A model generated the notes under the pieces. That model saw only the letters and a program-made list of their open reading frames with translations, ran no database searches and was not told where the DNA came from. Shown here in pieces: positions 42,232-52,017 of a stretch of 64,000 nucleotides of DNA (the first letter of the stretch is position 1; every line of letters starts with the position of its first letter). The DNA comes from F23-D06 sp963620035. GTDB taxonomy: Bacteria; Bacteroidota; Bacteroidia; Bacteroidales; WCHB1-69. Where the stretch lies: the NCBI GenBank assembly GCA_963620035.1, contig CAVEXN010000011.1:1-64000 (forward strand). The letters are read 5' to 3'. The position numbers and the translations under genes are program-made.

Positions 42232-43602
42232 ATGCTGTCTCGCAACGCTATAGCCTATACGCTTCAACACCTGACGCAAATATCCTTTCCTGACATTGGA
42301 CCGCAAGAGGTTGCATTCACAGTCAACGGAGAGTCACTCCAAATAGCCATTTCAGAACAATGGCATATCGCACTGAAACTGCTGTCAGACTCTGACATAC
42401 AAGAACTTTGCAAGGGAGCACTTGCTCCCTTGCAATCTTTGTCTGCAGACGGGAAAGTTTATGTTCCGTTGTTCCAGCCATCAAGGGCTGCCGGCGAGAA
42501 CATCCGGCACGACCTGGAGCGGAACGAGCTGCACATCCCTTTCGACATTGTCACCGTCTCCTTTCTGCTGCTTTCAAAGAGAGACGAAATGGCTGATGCC
42601 AAAAGAGACCGGCACGACAGATTCCCGTTCCTGCACAGTCTGCCAGACATGTACAGCTTCATCCACCTCCCCCTTGCGGACGAATATGCCATGTTGCTTC
42701 GGAAATGGGTTTTGGAAGCCTTTCATCCGTCTATAAAACTGACCCATAGGAAGCACCGTTTCATTCCCACACACGATATCGACCTGCTATACCGGTTCCG
42801 CAATCCGTTGCAGGCGGCAAAGTCGATACTTGGCCGAGACCTGCTGCTTGGCCGCAGCCTCTCTTGTACGTCAGCCTCCTGGAAAGAGTACCGTAATTGG
42901 CGCACCGACAGAAAACTCGACCCATACATCGCCGCCCTAATAGAGTTCACACGCCTGTCGAAAGCACATGGGCTGCACGACGTTTTCTTTTTCAGGAGCA
43001 ACTCTCTTGCCGACCCCGGCGCCGCCTATGATGTCCGAGACCCGATGGTGCGTCACTGCATCGATGCCATAAGGGAGGCAGGCATGGACATAGGGCTGCA
43101 CGGCAGTTACGACAGTTATACGCAACCCGACCTTTTATGCCTCGAAAAAGAGAAGCTTGAAAAAGTCGCCGGGCAACAGATCACGAAAGTGCGACAGCAT
43201 TATCTCCGATTCAGACTAAACGCAAAGGGAGGGGATGCCAGCACAATAGATGCATGGCGGGCGGCAAGGCTGACGGACGACTATACGCTCGGCTATGCGG
43301 AGCAGCCCGGATTCCGTTGCGGCACCTGCCACCCCTACCGGCTGTATGACTGCAAAGCGGACTGTCCCACGGGAATAACAGAGCACCCGCTCATTGTCAT
43401 GGACGGCAGCCTCGTGGACTACCTGCATCTGGATCCCGCCGAAGGCAACGGGCTTACCACGCTCCTCCGGCAACGGTGCGAAGCCGTAGAGGGAGACTTC
43501 ATCATATTGTGGCACAATCATTTCTGTAGCCGCCAATATCACACATACTACCGTCAAATCTATCTTGAACAGATCAACGGCGGCAATGGCACCCTAAATT
43601 GA
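42232..43602 (+). CDS. Polysaccharide deacetylase-like protein (NodB-type fold)
   Basis: This 456-residue protein has no clear signal peptide. The N-terminal region (about 1-170) is uncharacterised; then FIPTHDIDLLYRF carries the DxD-type metal site of NodB polysaccharide deacetylases. GLHGSYDSY near residue 285 is a metal-binding HGS, and LWHNHF is a likely catalytic His segment. Related proteins occur in cell-surface glycan loci and deacetylate N-acetylated sugars, but the long N-terminal region is unusual. It contains a perfect inverted repeat at 42408-42435. It lies 35 bp after the Spy-like gene; whether it shares that transcript is uncertain. Confidence 0.72.
   Translation: MLSRNAIAYTLQHLTQISFPDIGPQEVAFTVNGESLQIAISEQWHIALKLLSDSDIQELCKGALAPLQSLSADGKVYVPLFQPSRAAGENIRHDLERNELHIPFDIVTVSFLLLSKRDEMADAKRDRHDRFPFLHSLPDMYSFIHLPLADEYAMLLRKWVLEAFHPSIKLTHRKHRFIPTHDIDLLYRFRNPLQAAKSILGRDLLLGRSLSCTSASWKEYRNWRTDRKLDPYIAALIEFTRLSKAHGLHDVFFFRSNSLADPGAAYDVRDPMVRHCIDAIREAGMDIGLHGSYDSYTQPDLLCLEKEKLEKVAGQQITKVRQHYLRFRLNAKGGDASTIDAWRAARLTDDYTLGYAEQPGFRCGTCHPYRLYDCKADCPTGITEHPLIVMDGSLVDYLHLDPAEGNGLTTLLRQRCEAVEGDFIILWHNHFCSRQYHTYYRQIYLEQINGGNGTLN
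42408..42435 (+). repeat. Perfect 13-bp inverted repeat inside a coding sequence
   Basis: TTGCAAGGGAGCA and its exact reverse complement TGCTCCCTTGCAA are separated by 2 nt, in the coding sequence of the deacetylase-like gene about 180 nt after its start. The hairpin is followed by TCTTTG, so it could pause or terminate transcription. Confidence 0.85.
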
Positions 43603-43623
43603 AAACTTGAAGCGACTGACGAT

Positions 43624-44352
43624 ATGAGCGAACATTGGCTATCGAGAACAGTGCTGCTGACAGGAGAGCAGCGGCTTGAAAAACTATCAAAAGCACATGT
43701 GCTGCAGGTCGGTTTGGGCGGCGTAGGAGCCTACTCGGCGGAGATGCTGTGCCGTGCCGGTGTCGGCGAGCTCACCCTTGTAGATGCTGACAAGGTGTCG
43801 CTCACAAACCTCAACCGGCAGTTGCCAGCCTTGCACTCCACCTTAGGGCAAAGCAAGGTGAAGGTCATGGAACAGCGACTGCTCGACATAAACCCGAGCC
43901 TTAAAGTGCATTGCGTAGAAGCGTTCATCCGTGACGAACGCACTGAACAACTGCTGACGGCAGCCCCTTACGACTACGTGGTTGATGCTATCGACACCCT
44001 CTCTCCGAAAGTCTTCCTCATCTATCAGGCGTTGCAGAAAGGATTGAAAATAGTATCCGTAATGGGGGCAGGTGGCAAGACGGACCCTGCACAAGTCAGG
44101 ATTGACGACATATCCCGGTCATCTTACTGCCGGTTAGCCAAGACCGTACGCAAAAGGCTATACCGGCTTGGTGTCCGCAAAGGTGTGCAAGTCGTCTATT
44201 CGCCTGAAAAGGTGCCTGATGAGGCGGTTGTCATCGACAAAGACGAAGAGATCAACAAACTGTCAACCGTAGGTACAATATCCTATATGCCGGCTGTTTT
44301 CGGATGTTTCGCCGCCTCGGCCGTGATACGTGCTTTGATTGAGGAAAAATAG
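43624..44352 (+). CDS. tcdA: tRNA threonylcarbamoyladenosine dehydratase (TcdA/YgdL type)
   Basis: This 242-residue ThiF/E1-like protein has the nucleotide-binding GLGGVGAYSAEMLCRAGVGELTL segment, the acidic VDADKVSLTNLNRQ and a conserved YVVDAIDTLSPK. TcdA uses ATP to cyclise t6A at position 37 of ANN-decoding tRNAs to ct6A. SSYCRLAKTVRKRLYRLG is typical of TcdA. It lies 21 bp after the deacetylase-like gene and is followed by a promoter for the next cluster. Confidence 0.9.
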   Translation: MSEHWLSRTVLLTGEQRLEKLSKAHVLQVGLGGVGAYSAEMLCRAGVGELTLVDADKVSLTNLNRQLPALHSTLGQSKVKVMEQRLLDINPSLKVHCVEAFIRDERTEQLLTAAPYDYVVDAIDTLSPKVFLIYQALQKGLKIVSVMGAGGKTDPAQVRIDDISRSSYCRLAKTVRKRLYRLGVRKGVQVVYSPEKVPDEAVVIDKDEEINKLSTVGTISYMPAVFGCFAASAVIRALIEEK

Positions 44353-44411
44353 CCAAGCGACATGGCTGTGTTGAGGGCAAAGCGCAGCATTCGGAATAAT
44401 AGCAATTTTTG

Positions 44412-44419
44412 TATTTTTG
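44412..44419 (+). promoter_or_regulatory. Candidate -7 box for the receptor/DUF5689 cluster
   Basis: TATTTTTG matches TAnnTTTG 36 bp before the ATG at 44456. No clear -33 TTTG at 19-21 nt. Confidence 0.45.
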
Positions 44420-44455
44420 CGCACTTTTTTCAGATTACAAAATCGTAAGGCTTTG

Positions 44456-47038
44456 ATGAAAAATCTACATTTCATTCTGATATTCATGACGATTATGCTG
44501 GCCGGAAGCATCGCATTCGCCCAGAAGCCAGCAAAGAAAGACCGGCGGGTTGCCAAGACGCAAATGCCGGCAGACAGCGCAGCCGCAGCCAAAGGCGCCA
44601 CATTTGTCATCGACAACGACGAACTTGAGGATGTGATCGGTTTTTCGGAAATCAATGATATGCAAGAGGACGAGAGCGGGTATTCGTCGAGTCCTATGCC
44701 CGGGTTGCTGCATTCATCGCAGGATGTATTCACGAGAAACACTTCCTACACTTTCAGCATTGCGTATTTTCGCGCGCGCGGCTATGACGGGAAGTATTCC
44801 GACGTGTTCATGAACGGGTTTTCCATGAACAGCAGTGTCACCGGGCGGGCCACCTACTCGCAATGGGGCGGTCTGAACCAGATATTCCGTTATCCCGAAT
44901 ACATCACCAATATGGATGCGGCAGGGTTCGCTTTCGGGAACATCGGCGGTGCCGGCAACTACAATCTCTGCGCCAGCAACTTCCGCCGTCAGGTCAGGGC
45001 CTCTTATTCTCTCACCAACCGCACGTACAACAACCGCATCATGCTCACCGGCGCCACCGGCGTGATGAAAAACGGATGGTCGGTGGCAGGGTCTCTGTCT
45101 GCCCGCTTCGGCGACGGCATCTCCTATGTGGAGGGGACCTCATACAACAGTTTTGCCGGCTTCATTGCCGTTGAGAAAATCTTCAATTCAGAACACCGTC
45201 TCAACCTTTCGGCTTTCGCCAGCTACACCTCGCGGGGCATGCAGTCGAGTTCGGTGCAAGAGGCCTACGACCTGCTGAACGACAACTACTACAACGCCAA
45301 CTGGGGCTGGTATCAAGGCAAACAGCGCAATGCGCGCGTACGCACCGTATGCGAGCCCGTCATCCTGCTCACCCACAGCTATACGCCAAAAGACAACCGG
45401 CTGAGAATCACAGGCACGCTTGCGGCCACATTTGGACGGAACAGCACTACCTCGCTCAATTGGTACGACGCTCCCGACCCACGTCCCGACTACTACCGTT
45501 ACCTGCCCTCATACCAGATCAGCGACGGCGACACCGCCGAATACTACAGCGATATCCGTCGCCTCTGGAGCGAGAATGACCAATCCTATACCCAAATCAA
45601 CTGGGACCGCCTTTATGAAGTAAACCAATTGGCAGCCGCACAGGGCAAACGGGCTCAATACATGATCGAGAACCGCGTGCGTGACCACATCTTGTTAGGC
45701 GGAGCCTCTCACCTCTCCTATTCATTCACTAAACACGCCAGACTCTACGCCGGACTTGACGTGCGCGGCATGAAACAGAAAAACTACAAAACCATCAACG
45801 ACCTGCTGGGCGGCTCCTACTGGCTTGATGTGGACAAGTTCTCCGAAGGAGATTTTCCCGAAGACCAACAGGTGCAGTACAACGACATTCTGCACAAGGA
45901 CGACACCCTGCACGAAGGTGACATCTTCGGATACAACTACGACTATCACATTTACACCCAGCGCCTTTGGGCGACCGCCATGTTCTCTTTCCCCCATATC
46001 GACTTTCATATTGGCGGACAAATCGGCGGGACAGAATTCTGGCGCACCGGAAAAATGCAGAACGGACGTTTCCAGAACAACTCTCTCGGCAATTCAGAAA
46101 AGAAAGCATTCCTTGAGGGTGCAGCCAAGGCTGGTTTGACCTACAAAATCACTGGCCGCAACTACCTTGTGTTGAACGGCCAGTTCGCTTCGTCTGCCCC
46201 ATCCGTCATGAACGCATTCGTGTCGCCGCACATTCAGAACGGTTACGTGGAGAATCTTTCCAATGAGAAAATCTACTCTGCTGACCTCTCCTACGTGCTC
46301 AACCATCCCGTCATCAAACTCAGAGTCTCGGCATTCTTTACGCAAATGCAGGACATCAACAAATTGATAAGCTTTTACCATGACGACTTTTCCAGCATGG
46401 TAAACTATTCCGTTTCCGGCATTGACCAACGGCATTACGGCATCGAACTGGGCAGCGAAATAAAACTTGGCAGCATGTTCTCGCTCATACTTGCCGGCAC
46501 GTACGGTGACTATCGCTACTCTGACAAAGCCTCCGTGGTCATGATTGCCGAAAACGGCACCGACTTCGAAGATGATATCCTGCGGACCGTTTACTGGAAG
46601 AACTTCCATGTGGCCGGCACGCCGCAAGCCGCTTCCACCATAGGGCTCAAGTTCAACCATGACTACTGGTGGGTTACCGTAAATGCCAACTACTTCGACA
46701 AGATATATTGCGACTTGAACCCGGAACGGAGGACATCTGCCGCACGCGGTTCTCTTGATTCCAACTCTGAACTCTACCATCAGATTGCAGACCAGACCCG
46801 AATGAAAGGGCAATTCACCCTTGACCTCTCCGTCAGCAAGTCTTGGAAAATCAGGCGTTACCTTGTCGGCATCAATGCCAGCGTCACCAACCTGCTGAAC
46901 AACAAGAACCTCATCACCACCGCATACGAGCAATACCGTTTCGACTACTACAGTTACAACCCCAACAAATACGCCAACAAATACTATTATGCCTTTGGCA
47001 CGACATTCTACATCGGCCTGAATTTCACTTTCAACTAA
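44456..47038 (+). CDS. TonB-dependent-receptor-like outer-membrane protein
   Basis: This 860-residue protein has a signal peptide (MKNLHFILIFMTIMLAGSIAFA) followed by a short linker and a plug-like region (VFTRNTSYTFSIAYFRARGYDGKYSDVFMNGF, split into short motifs RARGYDG and VFMNGFSM), then a long beta-barrel of aromatic strands ending in TFYIGLNFTFN with a C-terminal aromatic residue. It lacks the N-terminal carboxypeptidase-like domain of SusC receptors. ATG 44456 is used; the reading from 44417 starts at TTG. It is followed by two DUF5689 lipoprotein genes, so it may be the channel of a three-gene uptake or surface system. Ligand unknown. Confidence 0.75.
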   Translation: MKNLHFILIFMTIMLAGSIAFAQKPAKKDRRVAKTQMPADSAAAAKGATFVIDNDELEDVIGFSEINDMQEDESGYSSSPMPGLLHSSQDVFTRNTSYTFSIAYFRARGYDGKYSDVFMNGFSMNSSVTGRATYSQWGGLNQIFRYPEYITNMDAAGFAFGNIGGAGNYNLCASNFRRQVRASYSLTNRTYNNRIMLTGATGVMKNGWSVAGSLSARFGDGISYVEGTSYNSFAGFIAVEKIFNSEHRLNLSAFASYTSRGMQSSSVQEAYDLLNDNYYNANWGWYQGKQRNARVRTVCEPVILLTHSYTPKDNRLRITGTLAATFGRNSTTSLNWYDAPDPRPDYYRYLPSYQISDGDTAEYYSDIRRLWSENDQSYTQINWDRLYEVNQLAAAQGKRAQYMIENRVRDHILLGGASHLSYSFTKHARLYAGLDVRGMKQKNYKTINDLLGGSYWLDVDKFSEGDFPEDQQVQYNDILHKDDTLHEGDIFGYNYDYHIYTQRLWATAMFSFPHIDFHIGGQIGGTEFWRTGKMQNGRFQNNSLGNSEKKAFLEGAAKAGLTYKITGRNYLVLNGQFASSAPSVMNAFVSPHIQNGYVENLSNEKIYSADLSYVLNHPVIKLRVSAFFTQMQDINKLISFYHDDFSSMVNYSVSGIDQRHYGIELGSEIKLGSMFSLILAGTYGDYRYSDKASVVMIAENGTDFEDDILRTVYWKNFHVAGTPQAASTIGLKFNHDYWWVTVNANYFDKIYCDLNPERRTSAARGSLDSNSELYHQIADQTRMKGQFTLDLSVSKSWKIRRYLVGINASVTNLLNNKNLITTAYEQYRFDYYSYNPNKYANKYYYAFGTTFYIGLNFTFN

Positions 47039-47053
47039 CCGCAATCCGACTTA

Positions 47054-48319
47054 ATGAAACGTTCACATTCATCCATTGTCTGTCTGCTGGCAATCCTCGT
47101 GGCCGGATGTTTCGCCGGCTGCAACACAGAGCCTGACATTGCGCCCATACCCTCATATTCGGGAGAAGCCAACACCACCATTGCAGAGCTGCTCGACCTC
47201 CACCAAATCGGTTCGTCCGACTCCTACGACCACATCTCGGAAGACTCGGCCGACATCGTCATCTGCGGCATTGTGACCTCTTCGGACGAGCACGGCAACT
47301 GCTACAAATATCTCAACATCGAAGACGGCACCGGCGGCATCCAGATCCGCATCAACAACAGTTATCTCTACAAAAAATACCGTGTCGGGCAGCGCATCTT
47401 TGTCAAGTGCAACGGTCTTGACCTGGGCGACTACCGAAAACTGCCCTGTCTCGGCATTTGGGCAAACGGCTCCATACAGCAGATCCCCTCCAACAAAGTG
47501 TCACGCTATGTGTTTTTGGATGGGGCACCGGAACCGTTCACACCCGCCATCAGGCTCGCCACCATACCGGGTGCCGCTGACATGCCAGACACCTACTACA
47601 ACCGTCTCGCCGTGTTAGAGAACGCCTCGTTCATTGAGGGCGGAACCGCCAACTTCTCGGAGGACAACTCCGCCACCAGCCGCGACATCGTCATGGCAGA
47701 CGGCACCACCATCACGATGCGCACCAGCAACTATGCCGATTTCCGGCAAGAGACGCTTCCCACCGGAACAGGCACCGTGACGGGCATCCTCACACGCTAC
47801 AATAATACTATACAGATCGTAATCCGCGACTTGGACGACCTGCAAGGCTTCGGAAATGCCCCGCACACGGCAGACATCTTCACCGTAAACTACGGAAACG
47901 CATTTGAGGACGGCTGGCTCCGCATCTCGTCCGGCAGCGAATGGACCGTGCTCTCCAACTCCTCCTTCACGGGATTCCTGATACAGCCGCAGTCGGAGAC
48001 CGACAGTTGGCTCATCTCGCCCGCCATCAATCTGTCCGGCACCGTAGAGCCATTGCTGACCTACAGCCACCGCATCTCCGGCAACAGCGAAAACGCTGCA
48101 ATGAAATGCTTCTATACCCTCAATTATACCGGCGATGTAAACACGACAGAGTGGACCGAAATTCCCGTTGACGGGTACAGCAGCACTTTCCGGGACGAGC
48201 GTTTCAAAATGCCGGCATCCGCCTGCACGTCAAGTTTCAGGTTCGCTTTCAGATACTCCGGCAACGGCACAATATGGGCAATCCGAAACATTAACATCTC
48301 GGCAACCGTAAACCAATAA
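47054..48319 (+). CDS. DUF5689 lipoprotein, first of a tandem pair
   Basis: This 421-residue lipoprotein has the signal MKRSHSSIVCLLAILVAGCF with a second Cys (FAGC); the lipobox Cys is one of these. Residues about 55-230 form a DUF5689 domain, an OB-fold-like unit (IVICGIVTSSDEHGNCYKYLNIED, shortened: GIVTSS and CYKYLNIEDGTGGIQIRI). Residues about 270-420 look like a choice-of-anchor/beta-sandwich domain, containing SWLISPAINLSG. It lies 15 bp after the receptor gene and 14 bp before its paralog. Surface exposure is likely but the ligand is unknown; OB folds often bind nucleic acid or sugars. Confidence 0.8.
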   Translation: MKRSHSSIVCLLAILVAGCFAGCNTEPDIAPIPSYSGEANTTIAELLDLHQIGSSDSYDHISEDSADIVICGIVTSSDEHGNCYKYLNIEDGTGGIQIRINNSYLYKKYRVGQRIFVKCNGLDLGDYRKLPCLGIWANGSIQQIPSNKVSRYVFLDGAPEPFTPAIRLATIPGAADMPDTYYNRLAVLENASFIEGGTANFSEDNSATSRDIVMADGTTITMRTSNYADFRQETLPTGTGTVTGILTRYNNTIQIVIRDLDDLQGFGNAPHTADIFTVNYGNAFEDGWLRISSGSEWTVLSNSSFTGFLIQPQSETDSWLISPAINLSGTVEPLLTYSHRISGNSENAAMKCFYTLNYTGDVNTTEWTEIPVDGYSSTFRDERFKMPASACTSSFRFAFRYSGNGTIWAIRNINISATVNQ

Positions 48320-48333
48320 AACTACAGACCACA

Positions 48334-49629
48334 ATGAAAAGAAACGTTTTGATCCTCTGGCTACTTGCGGCTTCCACTCTCTTGCTATCCTCCTGCAACA
48401 AATGGGAAGAGCCTGTATTTCAGGTGCCGACATACGACGGTCCTCAAGCCAACCGCACCATCGCCGACATCAAAGCCATGCACACCTTAAGTTCCGGGAA
48501 CCTTGACTCCATCTGCTCCTCCGACGAGACCTTCATCGTCAAAGCCGTTGTAGTCAGTTCCGACCAAGGCGGCAACTGCTACAAATACCTGACCCTTCAG
48601 GACGAAACCGGCGGCATTGAAATCGCCATTGACCGAAGCGGGCTCTACAACGAATATCCGGTGGGGCAGACCGTCTATCTCGACTGCCGCGGGCTCATTG
48701 TGGGCGATTATTACAAAAAATATCAAATAGGATGGAAATACAACGGGGCTGTAGGGCGAATCCATACCGAAGCCCTCAAGAACTACCTGCACAAAGACGG
48801 TCTTCCTGACCCCAATCACCCATATCTTTCCAAACCGGTAGAAATCACCGGAGCCTCCCAACTCTCGCTTGAAAACGTCAACCGGTTCGTCAAAATCAAC
48901 GGTGTCCGCTTTGCCGAAGACTGTGACGGGATGCCTTTTGCCAGCAACGACTTCACCACCGACCGCGATGCCACCGTCAACGGGCAGAGTTTCATTGTCC
49001 GCACCTCCAATTATGCCAATTTCAGGTCTGACCTCATCGATGCCGATGCTGAATACTGTCTGTACGGTATCCTTTCCGTTTACAATTCCGAGTACCAACT
49101 GACCCTCCGCACAAGAGACGACATACAGTTCGCCCGGCACGAAGAAGATGTGATACTCAAGACTTTCACTTTCAACGACCAGTCGCTGACCACAGGCGGA
49201 TGGTTTTCGTGGCCTGAAGGGGAATGGCGTTACCAGTCATTCCAAGGGAACCAATTCATGGTGCATCTGGAGACGGACGAAGTCTGTGACGATTGGCTCG
49301 TCTCTCCCGAAATCGACATCGAGGATCTGTCGGATGCCGTTTTAGTCATCAACCATGCCAACAATGTGGCGGGCAGTCCGGCCACTTACTATCAGGCCTA
49401 CTACTCCACCACTTACAGCGGCGGTGCCGTCAACGAGATTGACTGGCATGCCTTCAGTCCTAACATCAACTCTTTCCCGTCCACATTCGGCAACAGCAAC
49501 GAACTCAGCCTTTCGTCTGTCGGGAGCAGCAGTTTCAGGGTCGCGCTCCGTTACCGCAAGAGCGGCAAGGCTGACGGCACGCGATGGAGTGTCCGAAGCA
49601 TGGTCATCTACAAGAAATCACAGAAATAG
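48334..49629 (+). CDS. DUF5689 lipoprotein, second of a tandem pair
   Basis: This 431-residue lipoprotein is a paralog of the preceding protein. Its signal peptide ends LLLSSC with the lipobox Cys. The DUF5689 domain shares NCYKYLTLQDETGGIEI with the NCYKYLNIEDGTGGIQI of its neighbour. The C-terminal beta domain contains DWLVSPEIDIED, parallel to SWLISPAINLSG. The two genes are 14 bp apart and the pair lies behind a receptor gene, so they probably act together at the outer membrane. Divergence between the copies is substantial, so duplication is old. Confidence 0.82.
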   Translation: MKRNVLILWLLAASTLLLSSCNKWEEPVFQVPTYDGPQANRTIADIKAMHTLSSGNLDSICSSDETFIVKAVVVSSDQGGNCYKYLTLQDETGGIEIAIDRSGLYNEYPVGQTVYLDCRGLIVGDYYKKYQIGWKYNGAVGRIHTEALKNYLHKDGLPDPNHPYLSKPVEITGASQLSLENVNRFVKINGVRFAEDCDGMPFASNDFTTDRDATVNGQSFIVRTSNYANFRSDLIDADAEYCLYGILSVYNSEYQLTLRTRDDIQFARHEEDVILKTFTFNDQSLTTGGWFSWPEGEWRYQSFQGNQFMVHLETDEVCDDWLVSPEIDIEDLSDAVLVINHANNVAGSPATYYQAYYSTTYSGGAVNEIDWHAFSPNINSFPSTFGNSNELSLSSVGSSSFRVALRYRKSGKADGTRWSVRSMVIYKKSQK

Positions 49630-49656
49630 ACAAAACAAACAAAACATTCCCATACA

Positions 49657-50865
49657 ATGTATCAGCTCAATTCCATTGAAGAAGCTTTAGAAGATTTCAA
49701 AGCCGGCAAATTTATCATAATGGTTGATGACGAAGACCGCGAGAACGAAGGGGACTTCATCATTGCCGCCGAGAAGATAACCCCAGAAAAAGTCAATTTC
49801 ATGCTCCAATACGGGCGAGGAGTCCTGTGTGCGCCGCTCACCAGGGAACGTTGCCAGCAATTAGACCTCGACATGCAGGTCAACAGCAACACCTCGCTGC
49901 ACGGAACGCCGTTCACCATCACCGTTGACTTGTTGGAACACGGATGCACCACCGGAGTCTCGATGCATGACCGTGCCGCCACCATCAAGGCGCTTGCCGA
50001 CCCGAGCATGAAGCCGGACAATTTCGGACGGCCCGGTCACATCAACCCGCTGATGGCCCGCGACGGCGGCGTGCTGGTCCGCGCCGGACATACCGAAGCC
50101 ACCGTTGACATGGCACGCCTGGCGGGACTCACCCCTGTAGGTTCACTCATAGAAATCATCAACCCTGACGGCACCATGGCCCGTCTGCCGCAACTCATCG
50201 AAGTCGCCAAGAAACACGACCTCAAGATCACCAGCGTCGAAAAACTCATCGCCTACCGGCTGGAGCGCGAGAAACTCATACGCAAAGAGCAGGAAGTCAC
50301 ACTCCCCACCCGCTGGGGCACATTCCAGCTCATCGCCTACACCCAGCTCAACAACGGGGCAACCCACCTGGCACTCAAAAAGGGCGACTGGAAGGAGGGC
50401 GAACCCATCCTTACCCGCGTGCATTCCTCTTGTGCCACGGGCGACATTTTCGGTTCCGAGAAATGCGACTGCGGCGAGCAGCTGCACCGCTCCATGCAGA
50501 TGATTGAAGATGCCGGCAAAGGGCTGGTCCTCTATATGAGCCAAGAGGGACGAGGCATAGGACTGGTGAACAAACTACGCGCCTACCACCTTCAGGAACT
50601 GGGCCGCGACACCGTCGAGGCCAACCTCGAACTCGGATTCAAGGCTGACGAACGCGACTACGGCATCGGTGCACAAATCCTGCGCGACCTGAACGCCACC
50701 AACATACGCCTCATCACCAACAACCCTGCAAAAAGAGTAGGACTTTCAGCACACGGCATCCAAATTGAAGAAACCGTCCCCATCATCGTGCAGCCTAACG
50801 CCATCAACAAGCGTTATCTCAAAACCAAACAGGAAAAGATGGGACATAACCTTCATCTCGACTAA
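49657..50865 (+). CDS. ribBA: Bifunctional 3,4-dihydroxy-2-butanone-4-phosphate synthase / GTP cyclohydrolase II
   Basis: This 402-residue enzyme catalyses two entry reactions of riboflavin synthesis. The DHBP synthase half (about 1-200) has VDDEDRENEGDFIIAAE and STSLHGTPFT-like, CTTGVSMHDRA segments. The GTP cyclohydrolase II half (about 205-400) has HSSCATGDIFGSEKCDCGEQL, with the zinc cysteines in KCDCG, and SQEGRGIGL. Length and fusion order are normal. It lies 27 bp after the second DUF5689 gene, with no FMN riboswitch visible in this short gap. Confidence 0.95.
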   Translation: MYQLNSIEEALEDFKAGKFIIMVDDEDRENEGDFIIAAEKITPEKVNFMLQYGRGVLCAPLTRERCQQLDLDMQVNSNTSLHGTPFTITVDLLEHGCTTGVSMHDRAATIKALADPSMKPDNFGRPGHINPLMARDGGVLVRAGHTEATVDMARLAGLTPVGSLIEIINPDGTMARLPQLIEVAKKHDLKITSVEKLIAYRLEREKLIRKEQEVTLPTRWGTFQLIAYTQLNNGATHLALKKGDWKEGEPILTRVHSSCATGDIFGSEKCDCGEQLHRSMQMIEDAGKGLVLYMSQEGRGIGLVNKLRAYHLQELGRDTVEANLELGFKADERDYGIGAQILRDLNATNIRLITNNPAKRVGLSAHGIQIEETVPIIVQPNAINKRYLKTKQEKMGHNLHLD

Positions 50866-50895
50866 AACACATTCCAGTACCAAACACCAAAGAAT

Positions 50896-52017
50896 GTGAA
50901 AGCGACCAGACTATCCCTTTGCCTCGCTGTTTTTTGCTTGCTCTCTTTCAGGACTGAGGCGCAGACGGACTCCGTTCCGCTGTTCAACACCTTGCGGCTC
51001 GAGATGCGGGCAGACGCCGATTTTGCGCATGATATACTTGTCAACAACGGCACCGTCATCTCCGAAAGGAACACTTACGGCTTCACGGGACGTTACTTCA
51101 ACCTCCATTTGGGCGGAAACCTCAACCGGCAGATTTCTTACTACTTCCGGCAGCGCATCATCGCAAACGAGGGCAGCAGCAAATTCTTTGACAACACCGA
51201 CTTCCTATACCTCAACTACCGGTTTCACCGCAACTGGAGCGTGCGTGCCGGGAAAGACGCCTTGGCAGTCGGCGGGTTCGAGTACGACGCACCGCCCATC
51301 GATGTTTTCCTCAACGCCTATTACTGGGACTATTTTTACTGCTTCCAGTTGGCGGCTTCGGTTTCCTACCACACCAGTGACGGGAGAAACACGATTATGG
51401 CACAAGTCGGCAACTCCCCGTATGTACATTACGGTTCAACATTCCAGAACTCCCTGTTAAGCTACAACCTCTTCTGGTCAGGGAGATTCGACCATTTCCA
51501 GACGCTATACTCCATCAACATGTTCCAGCGCGACCGTGAGGGGCACTTCATGAACTGCATTGCCCTCGGCAACAAAGTGACCTATCCGCGGTGGAGTCTT
51601 TATGTTGACTTGATACACCGTGCCAACAGCATGCAGCAGTTGCTGAAAAACTTCGGGGTGATTGCCCGGGCAGACGTGATGCTCGGCAAGGGTGTCAGCT
51701 TGTTTGTCAAGGGCGGCTACGAACAGAACAAAGACCTTGATGAATACGCCTCCTATCTGGAGACGAAGACCATGTGGGACTGTCTTTCCGTGCCGGGGCA
51801 GACCTACAGTTTCTGTGGTATCGGTTGCGAATACCGCCCGGAATCCTGCCCCGACCTGCGTCTGCACGCATACGTGGCTGACTTCTGCACCCGAAACGTG
51901 TTCGACGTAAGCATCCAAGACTTGGCGCCGGGAGACTGGCACTACAGGATAGCCGCCAGCCTCGGCATTTCTTGCAATTTCGATTTCCTCAAATACATAA
52001 ACAAAAAGGTAAAATGA
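50896..52017 (+). CDS. Outer-membrane porin-like beta-barrel protein
   Basis: This 373-residue protein starts at GTG 50896 (VKATRLSLCLAVFCLLSFRTEAQ signal peptide). The mature part is barrel-like, with alternating aromatic strands such as FLYLNYRFHRNWSVRAGKDALAVGGFEYD and WDYFYCFQLAASVSYH, and resembles phosphate-selective porin O/P-type proteins. The barrel end has the CNFDFLKYINKK tail. The ATG at 50894 is out of frame, so GTG is the only start near the signal peptide. Its stop overlaps the next gene start (ATGA), tying it to the Gate-domain membrane protein. Confidence 0.7.
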   Translation: MKATRLSLCLAVFCLLSFRTEAQTDSVPLFNTLRLEMRADADFAHDILVNNGTVISERNTYGFTGRYFNLHLGGNLNRQISYYFRQRIIANEGSSKFFDNTDFLYLNYRFHRNWSVRAGKDALAVGGFEYDAPPIDVFLNAYYWDYFYCFQLAASVSYHTSDGRNTIMAQVGNSPYVHYGSTFQNSLLSYNLFWSGRFDHFQTLYSINMFQRDREGHFMNCIALGNKVTYPRWSLYVDLIHRANSMQQLLKNFGVIARADVMLGKGVSLFVKGGYEQNKDLDEYASYLETKTMWDCLSVPGQTYSFCGIGCEYRPESCPDLRLHAYVADFCTRNVFDVSIQDLAPGDWHYRIAASLGISCNFDFLKYINKKVK

